Shown in pieces: positions 1 to 8,680 of a DNA stretch of 64,000 nt (position 1 is the first letter of the stretch; each line of letters opens with the position of its first letter). Source of the DNA: Armatimonadota bacterium (GTDB lineage Bacteria > Armatimonadota > DTGP01 > JAKQQT01); NCBI GenBank assembly GCA_036504095.1, contig DASXVS010000017.1, positions 62,001 to 126,000 of the forward strand, read 5' to 3'. The position numbers were made by a program, and so were the translations under genes. The notes under the pieces were generated by a model that made no database searches, was not told the origin of the DNA, and saw only the letters and a program-made list of their open reading frames with translations.

Positions 1-440
1 GCGCAGGCGCGCGAACGCCGCGGATTTGTGAGCCGAGTCAACTTTGGCCAACACGGTGCGCAATCGCTCCTGTTCGCGGCGGATGCGGGGATCGCGAGTG
101 AGAACTCGGAGACCGTCCCATCGTCGAGCCGCTTGCTAGACCACTGGTAGCCGAATATGCGCGCGATGTTGCGCTGTAGATCCGCCAAGGGGTATTCCTT
201 CACGAAGACATCTAGTTTCTCGTCGGCGATGTCATAGCCCACCCGAAACCGGACACCGGTCCTTGCCGTGAGGGACTTGGCGAGCGTGCGGAGGTCAGTC
301 CCCTGCATGTCGCAGGTAACCCGTGGGCTGCCGGGACCGGTGGCGTTTTCGCCGTGAACGCCCGATGCGGTCATCAATGCGAACGCCATCACACAGATGG
401 CAATTCGATATGGGATGCCGCTGCGATAGAAAGCGCTCAT
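1..440 (-). pseudogene. Secreted STN-domain-like protein, 3' end outside the window, apparent frameshift
   Basis: Leftward gene beginning at the ATG at 440 and running off the left edge. The first 30 or so residues form a signal peptide (hydrophobic core IAICVMAFALM, likely cut after ASGVHG). Residues about 38-95 read like a secretin/TonB short N-terminal (STN) domain: VTCDMQGTDLRTLAKSLTA, then GVRFRVGYDI, then PLADLQRNIARIFGYQW. After TVSEFS, near positions 95-105, the original frame turns Cys/Pro-rich and unlikely (DCAPCWPKL). Another frame continues without a stop to the window edge as a charged helix (RDPRIRREQERLRTVLAKVD). One missing base there, a true mutation or an assembly error, would explain this. 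The secreted protein at 38760-39524 has a similar layout. The STN assignment is by pattern only. Confidence 0.55.
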
Positions 441-698
441 GTCGCTACCCCGAAATCGAGAGGTCGAAGAAGTTGACGACGTCGACAGATCACCATGGAT
501 TCTATCAAGTGCGACGGTCGCAGGACCATAGGAAATGCGCGGGGCGGCCGCGCTCCGTCCAATCGTCCGCGATAGGAAATCCTCTGCGACACCTCTGCGT
601 TCCTCCGCGTCCTCTGCGTTGAACCTGGATCCGTCGGCGGAGCGCCATAATGTGGATGCGGGACGCTCCTGTCCCCTTTCACTGGCGGGAGTCTCTCG
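441..698. other. Divergent intergenic region with a REP-like palindrome and a word repeat
   Basis: No convincing gene. Must hold promoters for the leftward STN-like gene and the rightward DUF1611 gene, but no clear -35/-10 pair was seen. Positions 537-557 resemble the REP-like GC-rich palindrome found elsewhere in this window. Positions 583-626 hold near-tandem copies of CCTCTGCGTTCCTCCGCG, an oligomer whose complement recurs at 3214-3284. Confidence 0.5.
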
Positions 699-1751
699 AT
701 GGCGGGTCCGTCTTACGTGGTACTGGCCGACGGCGCGTTCGACGTGCATCATGCAAAGACCGCCTGTGTCCTGCTCCGCTACAAACCGGAGCAGATCGCT
801 GCGGTGATCGACAGCCGATACGCCGGTTCCACGGTATCCGATGTTGTGGGCTTCGGCGGCGATGTGCCTGTGGTCGCCGACCTCCAGGCGGCGTTGCGCT
901 ACGGTCCGAACCGCCTGCTCATCGGCATCGCACCTGCGGGCGGTAGATTGCCCGATGCGTGGCGAGCCGTCCTGCTCGATGCCCTCAGCGCAGGCCTCGA
1001 CCTTTACAACGGCCTCCACACGTTCCTTCGCGACGACCCCGAACTCGCCGCGGCGGCCCTGAGCGCCGGGCGCGCATTGGTTGATCTGCGCGCCGTCCCC
1101 GATCACTTGTCCACACCCAATGGAAGCAGGGCGACCGTCCGCGTTCCGGTCATCCTCACGGTGGGGACCGACTGCAACGTGGGCAAAATGACCGTCTGCT
1201 GGGAAATCGTGCGTCGCGCCGCTGCGGCGGGACGATCATATGCGATGGCGGCCACCGGCCAGACCGGCCGCCTTCTTACCGGCGAGGGGTTCGCGATCGA
1301 CCGGGTCATCGCCGACTACGTCGCCGGCGCGGCGGAACGCCTGGTGTGCGAGGCGGCGCCGGGGAAGGAACTGGTTCTCGTGGAGGGGCAGGGAAGCTTG
1401 CTGCACCCAATGTACAGCGGTGTGACCCTTGGCCTGCTCCACGGGTCGCTTCCGGATGCAATGATCCTCTGTCACGTCGCCGGACGCCAGACGATGCGAA
1501 GTTGCGACACGCCGATATGCAGTGATCTGGCCCGGGTGCGTTCGATCTACGAGGAGGCCGCCGCCTGGGTGAAACCGGCGCCTGTTATCGGTATCGCCAT
1601 CGCCACCCGGCACCTGTCCGAGGGAGACGCCCGCGCCATCCTGGAGTCTACCTCGCGGGAGACAGGCCTTCCCGTCGAGGACCCCATCCGATTCCCGTCA
1701 GGCGCGCTCTACGACGCCTGCGAGGCCTGGCGGATGTGCACCACCCTATGA
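699..1751 (+). CDS. DUF1611 family protein, DgcN-like P-loop protein
   Basis: A 350-residue soluble protein of the DUF1611 family. Residues 1-140 form an N-terminal domain with a Rossmann-like look (LLIGIAPAGG). The rest is a P-loop domain with a Walker-A-like stretch GTDCNVGKMT (156-165) and the family motif ATGQTGRLLTGEG then DRVIADYVAGAAE (about 185-213). Characterised relatives include DgcN, a D-glutamate N-acetyltransferase that works with the racemase DgcA. No dgcA-like gene is present here, so the substrate is unknown. The start is ATG 699, with GGCGGGAG just upstream. Its TGA (1749-1751) overlaps the ATG of the following DNA methyltransferase (1748), so the two are probably translationally coupled. 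This is an unusual partner for a metabolic enzyme. Confidence 0.75.
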   Translation: MAGPSYVVLADGAFDVHHAKTACVLLRYKPEQIAAVIDSRYAGSTVSDVVGFGGDVPVVADLQAALRYGPNRLLIGIAPAGGRLPDAWRAVLLDALSAGLDLYNGLHTFLRDDPELAAAALSAGRALVDLRAVPDHLSTPNGSRATVRVPVILTVGTDCNVGKMTVCWEIVRRAAAAGRSYAMAATGQTGRLLTGEGFAIDRVIADYVAGAAERLVCEAAPGKELVLVEGQGSLLHPMYSGVTLGLLHGSLPDAMILCHVAGRQTMRSCDTPICSDLARVRSIYEEAAAWVKPAPVIGIAIATRHLSEGDARAILESTSRETGLPVEDPIRFPSGALYDACEAWRMCTTL

Positions 1752-3148
1752 TTACCGATCGCAGCCACTGGCTCACGGAATCCGAGCGGCGTCGCGCGGG
1801 CGCTTACTACACGCCATCTGAGCTCGTCGATGAACTGGTGGAGTCAGCGCTGGCGCCGGTGATTGAGGATGCCCTGAGGAACGCCGCCGCTCCGGTCCGC
1901 GCGCTCCTCTCGATCCGCGTCGTAGACCCCGCGTGCGGCGCGGGCGCCTTCCTTGTCGCCGCATTGGAAGCGCTCGCCGAAAGGTTGTCAGCAGTGGGTG
2001 GCGTCACGGTTCACGATGCGCGCCGCGAGGTCCTTCGCCGTTGCATCGCCGGCGTAGACAACGATGCCTCGGCGGTCGAATTGTGCCGCGAGCGTCTGGC
2101 GCGTATTGCGGGCGTGCCGGCAGAGGATGTGACCGGCGTTCAACTCGGAGACAGCCTGCTGGCCCCTCCGCCAGTGCTGCTCGCTGGGCCGTTCGACTGC
2201 GTGCTGGGCAACCCTCCGTTTCTGAACGCCATCGAGCGCGCAGGGCGCGTGGAGCGCCGCGCCGCGCTGTCCGGGATCGCGCCGGAATTAGGCGGCACCG
2301 CCGACGAATCGTTCCATTTCCTCGCGCTGGCGATGCGGATCACCAGGCCCGGAGGACGCATCGGGATGGTCCTGCCGCGCACCGTCCTCAACGCTCCCGC
2401 CGCCGAGGCCCTTCGCGACCCCGTACAGACGGCGCGTCATCCGCGGCGCATTCGCGTCCTCTCGCGTTCCGACCACTTCCCCGGCCGCCAGGTCTACGTA
2501 TGCCTGCTCACGCTCGGCCCGCCCGGCCCGTGCGAGGTGTCAGCGGAAGGCCGCTCCGCCACCAGCACTATGGAAGGCGCCAACTGGTGGCGCGGCCTGC
2601 GCGGGCTCCTCGATGGGGCGCCTATATTGGACGGGCACGGGCCGGTTATCGGCGAACTGTTCCAGGTGACCGCCGGCATGACCGCCGCGGATGCCTACCA
2701 CGTGAAACCGTACATTGTTGATTCGCGCGCCGGCAACGGACTCAAGCTGGTTACGACCGGCCTCATCGACCCTGATGAGTGCCTGTGGGGGGCGCGAACA
2801 TGCCGGTATCTGGGCGAGGATTACCGCCACCCCCGCGTGCGGGAGGATTCCCGCCTCACACCGGCCCTGCAACGCAGACTGTGTAATGCGCGCCGGCCCA
2901 GCGTCATCGTCGCCGGCCTTTCGTCGCGCATCGAGTGCTTCCTGGACGCCCGCGGCGAGTACATCGGCGCCGTCTCGACGTTCGCCATCAACCACCCCGA
3001 CGACGACCTCGTTGCGCTTCGCGCGGTGGCCGATGCGCTATCGTCACCGGAGGCATCCCGCGTGTACGAAATGGAGCTTGGCGCCAACGCCCTCGGCGGC
3101 GGCAGCATCCGCATGACGAGCGCCTTCCTCCGTGCCTTCCGCATGTAG
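1748..3148 (+). CDS. Adenine-specific DNA methyltransferase, Eco57I/TaqI-like (solo)
   Basis: Predicted N6-adenine DNA methyltransferase of the class found in Type IIG enzymes. Visible motifs, numbered from the ATG at 1748: the N-terminal GAYYTPSELVDELV, SAM-binding motif I DPACGAGAF (60-68), and catalytic motif IV GNPPF (154-158). The C-terminal half (about 290-466) resembles a target-recognition domain, with VTAGMTAADAYHVKPY. At about 466 residues it is far shorter than Type IIG fusions (900 or more), and no PD-(D/E)xK nuclease motif or adjacent restriction gene is visible. It therefore looks like an orphan methylase or the modification subunit of an incomplete system. A GTG at 1736 is an alternative start, but the ATG at 1748 overlaps the upstream TGA. 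A second methylase of similar class lies at 52596-54593. Confidence 0.8.
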   Translation: MITDRSHWLTESERRRAGAYYTPSELVDELVESALAPVIEDALRNAAAPVRALLSIRVVDPACGAGAFLVAALEALAERLSAVGGVTVHDARREVLRRCIAGVDNDASAVELCRERLARIAGVPAEDVTGVQLGDSLLAPPPVLLAGPFDCVLGNPPFLNAIERAGRVERRAALSGIAPELGGTADESFHFLALAMRITRPGGRIGMVLPRTVLNAPAAEALRDPVQTARHPRRIRVLSRSDHFPGRQVYVCLLTLGPPGPCEVSAEGRSATSTMEGANWWRGLRGLLDGAPILDGHGPVIGELFQVTAGMTAADAYHVKPYIVDSRAGNGLKLVTTGLIDPDECLWGARTCRYLGEDYRHPRVREDSRLTPALQRRLCNARRPSVIVAGLSSRIECFLDARGEYIGAVSTFAINHPDDDLVALRAVADALSSPEASRVYEMELGANALGGGSIRMTSAFLRAFRM

Positions 3149-3307
3149 CGCGGGCGCTTCGCCCGGCCTCACTTTGCACTCTTCATTTTCCATTTTGCAT
3201 TGGTCCCGGATTCCAACGCGGAGGACGCGGAGGACCGCAGAGGTTCGCGAAGGGGAGATTACCACGGAGGAAACGGAGGCTTGGATGGAGCGCGGGCGCC
3301 CCGCCCG
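3147..3307. repeat. Repeat cluster: two REP-like palindromes flanking two word-repeat arrays
   Basis: The 220-bp space after the methylase is almost wholly repetitive. REP-like palindromes lie at 3147-3165 (GCGCGGGCGCTTCGCCCGG) and 3287-3307 (core GCGGGCGCCCCGCCCG). Between them are TTTGCACTCTTCATTTTC and CATTTTGCATTGG (3173-3203), followed by a purine-rich array of GCGGAGGACGCGGAGGACCG type units (3214-3284). The last is the complement of the CCTCTGCG family at 583-626. No ORF is supported. Confidence 0.65.
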
Positions 3308-3369
3308 TACCCGGTCGGCGCGGCGCCGGGCTGGCGGGCAGGCTATAATCAGCTGCGGAGGTGAAGTGA

Positions 3370-3972
3370 ATGAGATTCCTCGTCCGGGTGTTCGCTCTCA
3401 TCGCGTGCGCCCTTGCGATATTCCTGTTGCTCACCCTTGGTCTCACGAAGCTCCAAATGAAGAACTTCAACCGCAACGCCGTTGGCCCGGCGCCGCCTGC
3501 CTCGATGCCTCTGTTGGTTGTGGACCGCGACAGAGAGGGCCGGCCCGTGGATGCGCGGATAATTCCCTATCGCTACCTGGCCTCCATTCCACCACCCAAA
3601 CTCACGCGCACATTTGAGGCAAACGTCGGTGAAGAACGGATAATCAACGACCTGATCGCCTCCAGTTACGACCACAGACCCGACGCCAGCCCGGGCATAT
3701 CACTTCGTCGGCCAGGGACGGTTCGACGTGAAGACAGCCCAACCGGACCCGTCATGCGTGTTGAGGACACCCTCGATAGCGACTATATGAGGGTCGGATG
3801 GTACCAGGTGGTCGGAAACCACGTGGTTGCGACCTCCTACCAGCACTACTTCGGACCCGGCCTGGCGCTGATGTCCGCGGCACTAAGCGCCGTCCTTACG
3901 TGTTTCGCTCTCGTGGCTGGTGGCGTGGTGATCGCCGCACGCCGCCGGTCTTCACGGCGAGTCGCCGAGTGA
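3370..3972 (+). CDS. Membrane-anchored protein of unknown function
   Basis: A 200-residue protein I do not recognise. It has an N-terminal hydrophobic helix (VFALIACALAIFLLLTLGL, about 6-25) and a second near the C terminus (LALMSAALSAVLTCFALVAG, about 160-180, extending to VVIAA), then a basic tail RRRSSRR. The roughly 130 residues between are polar and probably extracytoplasmic. The start at ATG 3370 is well supported by GGAGGTGA eight bases upstream. It stands alone between the repeat cluster and the hemolysin III-like gene, so context gives no function. Confidence 0.6.
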   Translation: MRFLVRVFALIACALAIFLLLTLGLTKLQMKNFNRNAVGPAPPASMPLLVVDRDREGRPVDARIIPYRYLASIPPPKLTRTFEANVGEERIINDLIASSYDHRPDASPGISLRRPGTVRREDSPTGPVMRVEDTLDSDYMRVGWYQVVGNHVVATSYQHYFGPGLALMSAALSAVLTCFALVAGGVVIAARRRSSRRVAE

Positions 3973-4055
3973 TTCGCCCCAGCACCATGTTTCAAATGCT
4001 GCGCGCGGTCACATAATAATACCGTGCGCGCCGCACCGGCGTGCGAGGAGTACCA

Positions 4056-4712
4056 TTGGATTCGAAACGAAGTTGGCTTCGCGAGCCGTTCTGCGGCATA
4101 TCGCATATGCTCGGTGTTGGCTTGTCCATCGCGGGCCTTGTCGCCCTGCTCTTTGTCGCGCACGGCCGCCCCTGGCACGTGGTTGCCTATTCGATCTACG
4201 GGGCAACGCTCATCGCGCTGTACACCGCCAGCACGCTCTATCACTCCATTCAAACCCATGAGCACGGTATTAAGCGTTTGCAGCGTCTCGACTACATTGG
4301 GATTTTTCTCCTGATTGCCGGAACGTATACGCCGGTCTGCCTGGTGGCGCTGCGGGGCACGCTGGGCTGGACGATGTTCGGGATCGAGTGGGGGATAGCC
4401 GCCCTCGGCATCATCGCCACGTTCGCCTGGAAAGGCGCGCCGGAGTGGGTGCGTGTGGTGCTTTACGTTCTGATGGGTTGGCTAACCGTGATCGCCTTGC
4501 CCGCGATGCGCGCCGTTTTGCCTCCCGCGGCACTTGGGTGGCTCATCGGCGGCGGCATCTCGTACACCGTCGGGATGATTGTGTACGCTACCGACTGGCC
4601 GCACCTCTACCCGGGCAAATTCTCGGCGCACGACCTGTGGCACATCTTCGTCATCGGCGGCAGCGCGTGCCATTTTGTTATGGTCCTTTGCTTCGTTTCG
4701 CGGCTGGTATAG
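4056..4712 (+). CDS. Hemolysin III / YqfA-type seven-helix membrane protein
   Basis: A 218-residue integral membrane protein of the hemolysin III/PAQR (progestin-adipoQ receptor) family. Seven hydrophobic segments run from GVGLSIAGLVALLFVAHG to HFVMVLCFVSRLV. The conserved polar and histidine motifs of the family are present: S-x3-H in the segment TASTLYHS, DYIGIFLLIAGTYTP, and the C-terminal HDLWHIFVIGGSACH with three candidate metal-ligand histidines. Despite the name, most members are not proven cytolysins; family members are proposed zinc-dependent hydrolase-like or membrane-fluidity proteins. I prefer the TTG start at 4056, preceded by GAGGAG with a five-base gap, over the in-frame GTG at 4041. 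Confidence 0.82.
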   Translation: MDSKRSWLREPFCGISHMLGVGLSIAGLVALLFVAHGRPWHVVAYSIYGATLIALYTASTLYHSIQTHEHGIKRLQRLDYIGIFLLIAGTYTPVCLVALRGTLGWTMFGIEWGIAALGIIATFAWKGAPEWVRVVLYVLMGWLTVIALPAMRAVLPPAALGWLIGGGISYTVGMIVYATDWPHLYPGKFSAHDLWHIFVIGGSACHFVMVLCFVSRLV

Positions 4713-4718
4713 CGTCCG

Positions 4719-5060
4719 GTGCACGAGGTCAGCATTATGCAGAGCGCCCTGGAGGCCGCCGAGCGCCACGCGCTTGAGCAGGGCGCCACGCGGATCCACA
4801 GGATCGTCTTGCGAATTGGCGCGGAGTCCGGTGTCGTGCCGGACGCGCTCGAGTTCGCGTTCGGCCCGGTAACGGAGGGCACGATGGCGGACGGCGCCGC
4901 CCTGGAAATCCTCCGAGTTCCGGCCGTCTGTTTCTGCCGCACGTGTGAATCCGAGTTCCAGCCGGATGATATCATCCATTTCTGCCCCGACTGCGGCGCC
5001 CCGGCACTGGAAATGCTTCAAGGCACGGAGATGGAACTGGCCTCACTGGAAGTCTCATAA
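4719..5060 (+). CDS. hypA: Hydrogenase/urease nickel incorporation protein HypA
   Basis: A 113-residue HypA. The N-terminal Met-His-Glu (His2 is the conserved nickel ligand) and MHEVSIMQSALEAAE are canonical. The zinc site is CRTC (73-76) and CPDC (89-92). HypA delivers Ni(II) to the hydrogenase large-subunit precursor together with HypB, and sometimes to urease. The GTG start at 4719 is fixed by the requirement for His2 and leaves only six bases after the upstream stop. The HypB gene follows after six bases, so the pair forms an operon. No hydrogenase or urease structural gene and no hypCDEF is in the window, so the client lies elsewhere. Confidence 0.93.
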   Translation: MHEVSIMQSALEAAERHALEQGATRIHRIVLRIGAESGVVPDALEFAFGPVTEGTMADGAALEILRVPAVCFCRTCESEFQPDDIIHFCPDCGAPALEMLQGTEMELASLEVS

Positions 5061-5066
5061 TCGATT

Positions 5067-5753
5067 ATGCCTGAACCACCCACTCGTCTCATCGAAGTCA
5101 CGGAAGCCCTTTTGGGCAAGAATGAGGACATCGCCGCCCGCAATCGCGCGCTCTTTGGTAAGCGCGGAATGCTTGTGCTGAACGTCCTGTCTTCGCCCGG
5201 GTCCGGTAAAACCACGCTCATCCATCGCGCCATCGCGGAGCTCTCACCGGAACTCGCGCTCGGCGTCATCGTTGGCGACCTGGCGACGGACAACGACGCC
5301 AAACGTCTTCGCGAAGCCGGTGGCCCCGTCATCCAGATCACCACCGGGACTGTGTGCCACCTCGAAGCCGAAATGGTCGCCCGCGCCGCGAACGACATGG
5401 GACTCGACGGCCTGGACATCCTTGTCATCGAAAACGTCGGCAACCTCGTCTGCCCGTCGGCCTATGACCTGGGGGAAGATATTCGAATCGTTCTCCTCGC
5501 CACAACCGAGGGTGAAGACAAGCCCCTCAAATACCCGACAATGTTCCGGACGGCGGACGCTGTGATCCTGAATAAGAGCGACATCTCCGAGGTGCTGGGA
5601 TTCGACCGCGAGGCGGCCCTGGCGGCCATCAGGGCGGTTTCCCCCGCCGCGCCCATCTTTGAGGTCTCCGCCCGCACCGGGGCAGGCATGGATGCCTTCT
5701 ATCGCTATCTGAGAGATCGGCTCGCGGCCAAGAGAAGCGCTTCGGCGGGGTGA
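5067..5753 (+). CDS. hypB: Hydrogenase nickel incorporation GTPase HypB
   Basis: A 228-residue HypB, a SIMIBI-class GTPase that supplies nickel during [NiFe]-hydrogenase maturation. Visible: P-loop SSPGSGKTT (42-50), VGDLATDNDAKR switch region (69-80), the dimer-interface metal-binding pair in TGTVCHLEA (Cys97, His98), ENVGNLVCP (122-130, with Cys129) and NKSD for guanine specificity. It lacks both the N-terminal CxxCGC nickel site of E. coli HypB and the His-rich stretch of nickel-storing versions, so it is of the short type. It lies six bases after hypA, and a malic-enzyme gene follows on the same strand after a roughly 70-base gap. Confidence 0.93.
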   Translation: MPEPPTRLIEVTEALLGKNEDIAARNRALFGKRGMLVLNVLSSPGSGKTTLIHRAIAELSPELALGVIVGDLATDNDAKRLREAGGPVIQITTGTVCHLEAEMVARAANDMGLDGLDILVIENVGNLVCPSAYDLGEDIRIVLLATTEGEDKPLKYPTMFRTADAVILNKSDISEVLGFDREAALAAIRAVSPAAPIFEVSARTGAGMDAFYRYLRDRLAAKRSASAG

Positions 5754-5822
5754 TCCGCACGAAAGCAGCTTCACGCCGCTCCGACCGAAACCCAAAAAAC
5801 AACCTGGCGATGATGCCGGAAA

Positions 5823-8093
5823 GTGAGCCTGCACATGGGGCTTAACGAAGAAGCACTGGAATACCACAGCCGGAAACCTGCCGGCAAACTCGAAATCACA
5901 CCCACCAAACCCTGTTCCACCCAGCACGACCTTGCCCTGGCCTATACGCCGGGCGTCGCGGAACCCTGCCGCCGCATCGCTGCCAACCCGGACGACGCGT
6001 TCCTCTATACGTCGCGCGGCAACCTCGTCGCCGTCATCACCAACGGAACGGCGGTGCTCGGCCTCGGCAACATCGGCCCGCTGGCCGCCAAGCCCGTGAT
6101 GGAAGGCAAAGCGCTGCTGTTCAAGCGATTCGCGGACCTCGACGCCGTGGACCTCGAACTGGACACGGAGGATCCGGAGGCGTTCATCGCCGCGGTGAAG
6201 CTGCTCGAGCCCTCGTTTGGCGGGATCAACCTCGAAGACATCAAGGCGCCTGAGTGCTTCCTGATCGAGGAGCGTCTGCGCGCGGAGATGAACATCCCGG
6301 TTTTCCACGACGATCAGCACGGAACGGCCATCATCTCCGGCGCAGGGCTGCTCAATGCGCTGGACCTGGTGGGGAAGCGGTTCGAGGACGTGAAAATTGT
6401 CTTCAGCGGCGCCGGCGCGGCGGCCATCGCTTGCGCCCGGTTCTACAAAATCCTCGGCGCCAAGGCCGAGAACATTCTCTTCGTCGACAGCAAGGGGGTG
6501 TTGCACAAGGGCCGCACCGAGGGCATGAATTCGGTGAAAGCGGAATTCGCCGCCGAGACGGATGCCCGCACTTTGGCCGATGCGCTCGTGGGCGCCGACG
6601 TGTTCGTCGGCCTCTCCGGCGCCGGAATCGTTTCGCCGGCGATGCTCTGTTCAATGGCGGACAAGCCCATCGTTTTCGCGCTCGCCAATCCCGAGCCCGA
6701 AATCTCGTACGAAGACGCGCTGGCAGCGCGCCCGGACGTCATCGTAGCCACCGGCCGTTCGGACAAGCCGAACCAGGTCAACAACGTGCTGGGATTTCCC
6801 TTCATCTTCCGGGGCGCCCTGGATGTTCGCGCCACCGGCGTGAACGGTGCGATGGAGATCGCCGCCGCCCGCGCCCTGGCGGAACTCGCGCGCGCGGACG
6901 TGCCGGACTCCGTCGCCAAGGCGTACGGCGTGAATGTGCTTCACTTCGGCCCGGATTACCTTATCCCCAAACCACTGGACCCCCGCGTGCTGCTCTGGGT
7001 CGCCCCGGCCGTGGCCAAAGCCGCGATGGACACCGGTGTCGCGCGCGTGACCCTCGACATCGATAAGTACCGCGAACAACTGGAAGCGCGACTCGGCGCC
7101 TCTCGCGAACTGATGCGCATCATCATCAACAAAGCCCGCGCTCACCCCAAACGTATCGTGCTCGCCGAGGGCGACAACGAGAAAACCATTCGCGCGGCCG
7201 TGCGTATGAAGCAGGACGGCATCGCCCTGCCCGTGCTGTTGGGCAGCGAATCCGTCGTATGCCGGGTGGCCTCCGATCTGCAGGCAGACCTCACCGGTAT
7301 CCAGATTCTGGACCCCGAAGACCCGAAGACCCGCGCCGCGTGCGCGCAGCGGATCCACGAATTGCGCTGCCGGAAGGGGATCACCAGCACCGAGGCCTGG
7401 GAAATGGCCGGCAACCCGAACTATCTCGCTGCCGTGATGGTGGAGACCGGCCAGGCGGACGGTATGGTCACCGGTGTCACGTTCCACTACGCCGACGCCC
7501 TCCGACCGCCGCTCCAGATCATCCGCGCCGCCGAGGGCTGCCGAACCGCCGCGGGCGTATACGTTTTGACCACGCGAAACCGTGTCCTTTTCTGCGCCGA
7601 CACCACGGTCAATATCAGCCCGGACTCTGCCACGCTTGCCGAGGTCGCCATACTCACCGCCCGGCTTGCCCGCGATTTTGACATCACGCCGCGCGTCGCG
7701 CTCCTCAGTTTCTCCAACTTCGGCAGCACGCGCCACCCGCGGTCGGACATTGTTCGCCGCGCCGTCGAGATCATACGCGAGCGGGAGCCGGACCTGATCG
7801 TGGACGGCGAGATGCAGGCGACCACTGCGTTGTCCGCCGATTTCCTGCACTCGATCTACCCGTTCAGCCGCCTGAAGCAGGACGCCAATGTGCTGATCTT
7901 CCCGAACCTGGAAGCCGGCAACATAGGCTACAAACTGGTGCAGCGGACCGCCAACGCCGAGTGCATCGGCCCGATCCTCGTCGGGATGAGTAAACCGGTC
8001 TACGTCGTACAGCGCGGCGACGAGGTGAAGGACATCGTCAACGCGGCCGCCGTGGCCGTGGTGGAAGCCCAGAAACTGGCCGCCCGCACATAG
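5823..8093 (+). CDS. maeB: NADP-dependent malic enzyme with C-terminal phosphotransacetylase-like domain
   Basis: A 756-residue MaeB-type enzyme. The N-terminal malic-enzyme half (about 1-420) shows [10 protein letters not shown] (41-50), [11 protein letters not shown] (136-146), the metal/substrate motif [10 protein letters not shown] (161-170) and a dinucleotide-binding [14 protein letters not shown] (194-207). The C-terminal half (about 430-756) matches the phosphate acetyl/butyryltransferase fold ([15 protein letters not shown], then [15 protein letters not shown]). In studied MaeB proteins this half is regulatory (acetyl-CoA sensing) rather than catalytic. The reaction is oxidative decarboxylation of malate to pyruvate with NADPH. 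The start is GTG 5823 or ATG 5835; GGAAAGTGAG upstream of the ATG makes the latter equally likely. A long hairpin terminator follows at 8116-8168. Confidence 0.92.
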   Translation: MSLHMGLNEEALEYHSRKPAGKLEITPTKPCSTQHDLALAYTPGVAEPCRRIAANPDDAFLYTSRGNLVAVITNGTAVLGLGNIGPLAAKPVMEGKALLFKRFADLDAVDLELDTEDPEAFIAAVKLLEPSFGGINLEDIKAPECFLIEERLRAEMNIPVFHDDQHGTAIISGAGLLNALDLVGKRFEDVKIVFSGAGAAAIACARFYKILGAKAENILFVDSKGVLHKGRTEGMNSVKAEFAAETDARTLADALVGADVFVGLSGAGIVSPAMLCSMADKPIVFALANPEPEISYEDALAARPDVIVATGRSDKPNQVNNVLGFPFIFRGALDVRATGVNGAMEIAAARALAELARADVPDSVAKAYGVNVLHFGPDYLIPKPLDPRVLLWVAPAVAKAAMDTGVARVTLDIDKYREQLEARLGASRELMRIIINKARAHPKRIVLAEGDNEKTIRAAVRMKQDGIALPVLLGSESVVCRVASDLQADLTGIQILDPEDPKTRAACAQRIHELRCRKGITSTEAWEMAGNPNYLAAVMVETGQADGMVTGVTFHYADALRPPLQIIRAAEGCRTAAGVYVLTTRNRVLFCADTTVNISPDSATLAEVAILTARLARDFDITPRVALLSFSNFGSTRHPRSDIVRRAVEIIREREPDLIVDGEMQATTALSADFLHSIYPFSRLKQDANVLIFPNLEAGNIGYKLVQRTANAECIGPILVGMSKPVYVVQRGDEVKDIVNAAAVAVVEAQKLAART

Positions 8094-8115
8094 GGGGCAG
8101 AGGCCGGGATTCGGT

Positions 8116-8168
8116 AAGCCGCCATTCGGGATTCAGCCTCCGCGGGCTGATTCCCCGAATGGCGGCTT
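8116..8168 (+). terminator. Long hairpin after the malic-enzyme gene
   Basis: Perfect 15-base arms AAGCCGCCATTCGGG and CCCGAATGGCGGCTT, continued inward by near-complementary GATTCAGCC and GGCTGATT around a CGCG-containing loop. It lies 23 bases after the stop codon. There is no U-tract of note, so it may act as a transcript-end or processing hairpin. The inner GATTCAG word recurs at 12246-12320 and 24178-24200. Confidence 0.7.
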
Positions 8169-8305
8169 GTCGGTTGCGCCATCCGCTCCAACCTCCCACG
8201 TAAATCTCGCAATTCCAGCCTCTCCGGTGTTTGCTCCGGCCGATTTTGGGTATAGCGATGCGTACGGCCCAAACGGCCGGAACGAGATCAAAGGAGGTCG
8301 GTACA

Positions 8306-8596
8306 ATGTACCTGGTGATATCGCATTGGGAGCCTTTGCCCGGTAGGGACATGGACTTCGAGAGGACGGGGCCAAAGGTGAGGGAAGCGCTGCGGTCCAC
8401 CCCCGGCGTGGAGTTCATGGAGGCCATCAAAAGCGACGGCAAGTATACCGCGGTCCACGGCTACAAGGATGAGGCAACGTACCACGCAGTGGTGGACGAT
8501 CCGAACGGGCCGTTCTCGAAGGCGCTGGCGGATTCTCATCTGGAGGACGTCGCACGCTGGGTCGGCTCAGAGCGCGGAGAAACGATACCGCACTGA
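8306..8596 (+). CDS. Small ABM/ferredoxin-like alpha-beta barrel protein
   Basis: A 96-residue cytoplasmic protein with the look of the antibiotic biosynthesis monooxygenase (ABM)/dimeric alpha-beta barrel superfamily: beta strand MYLVISHWEPLPG, a helix with FERTGPKVREAL, strand GVEFMEAIKS, and the ending GPFSKALADSHLEDVARWV. The start at ATG 8306 is clear, since AAAGGAGGT lies nine bases upstream. Such proteins may be quinol- or heme-handling oxygenases or merely ligand-binding, and no catalytic residue can be pointed to here. It is monocistronic and convergent with the sialate O-acetylesterase gene. Confidence 0.6.
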   Translation: MYLVISHWEPLPGRDMDFERTGPKVREALRSTPGVEFMEAIKSDGKYTAVHGYKDEATYHAVVDDPNGPFSKALADSHLEDVARWVGSERGETIPH

Positions 8597-8611
8597 AGGG
8601 CAGACTCTAGT

Positions 8612-8678
8612 ATTGAGACTTGAGAATTGAGGGACGACTTCCGATCCGTCACTCAATTCTCAAGTCTCAGATCTCAAT
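8612..8678. terminator. Bidirectional hairpin between convergent genes, built from a repeated word
   Basis: Inverted arms GAGACTTGAGAATTGAG and CTCAATTCTCAAGTCTC are exact complements over 17 bases, extended by partial matches on both sides (GGGACG with CGTCAC). It fills the gap between the stops of the ABM-like gene (8596) and the leftward SASA gene (8681). The words TTGAG and TCTCAAT repeat within each arm, as in 11322-11370 and near 62262-62325. Confidence 0.75.
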
Positions 8679-8680
8679 GC

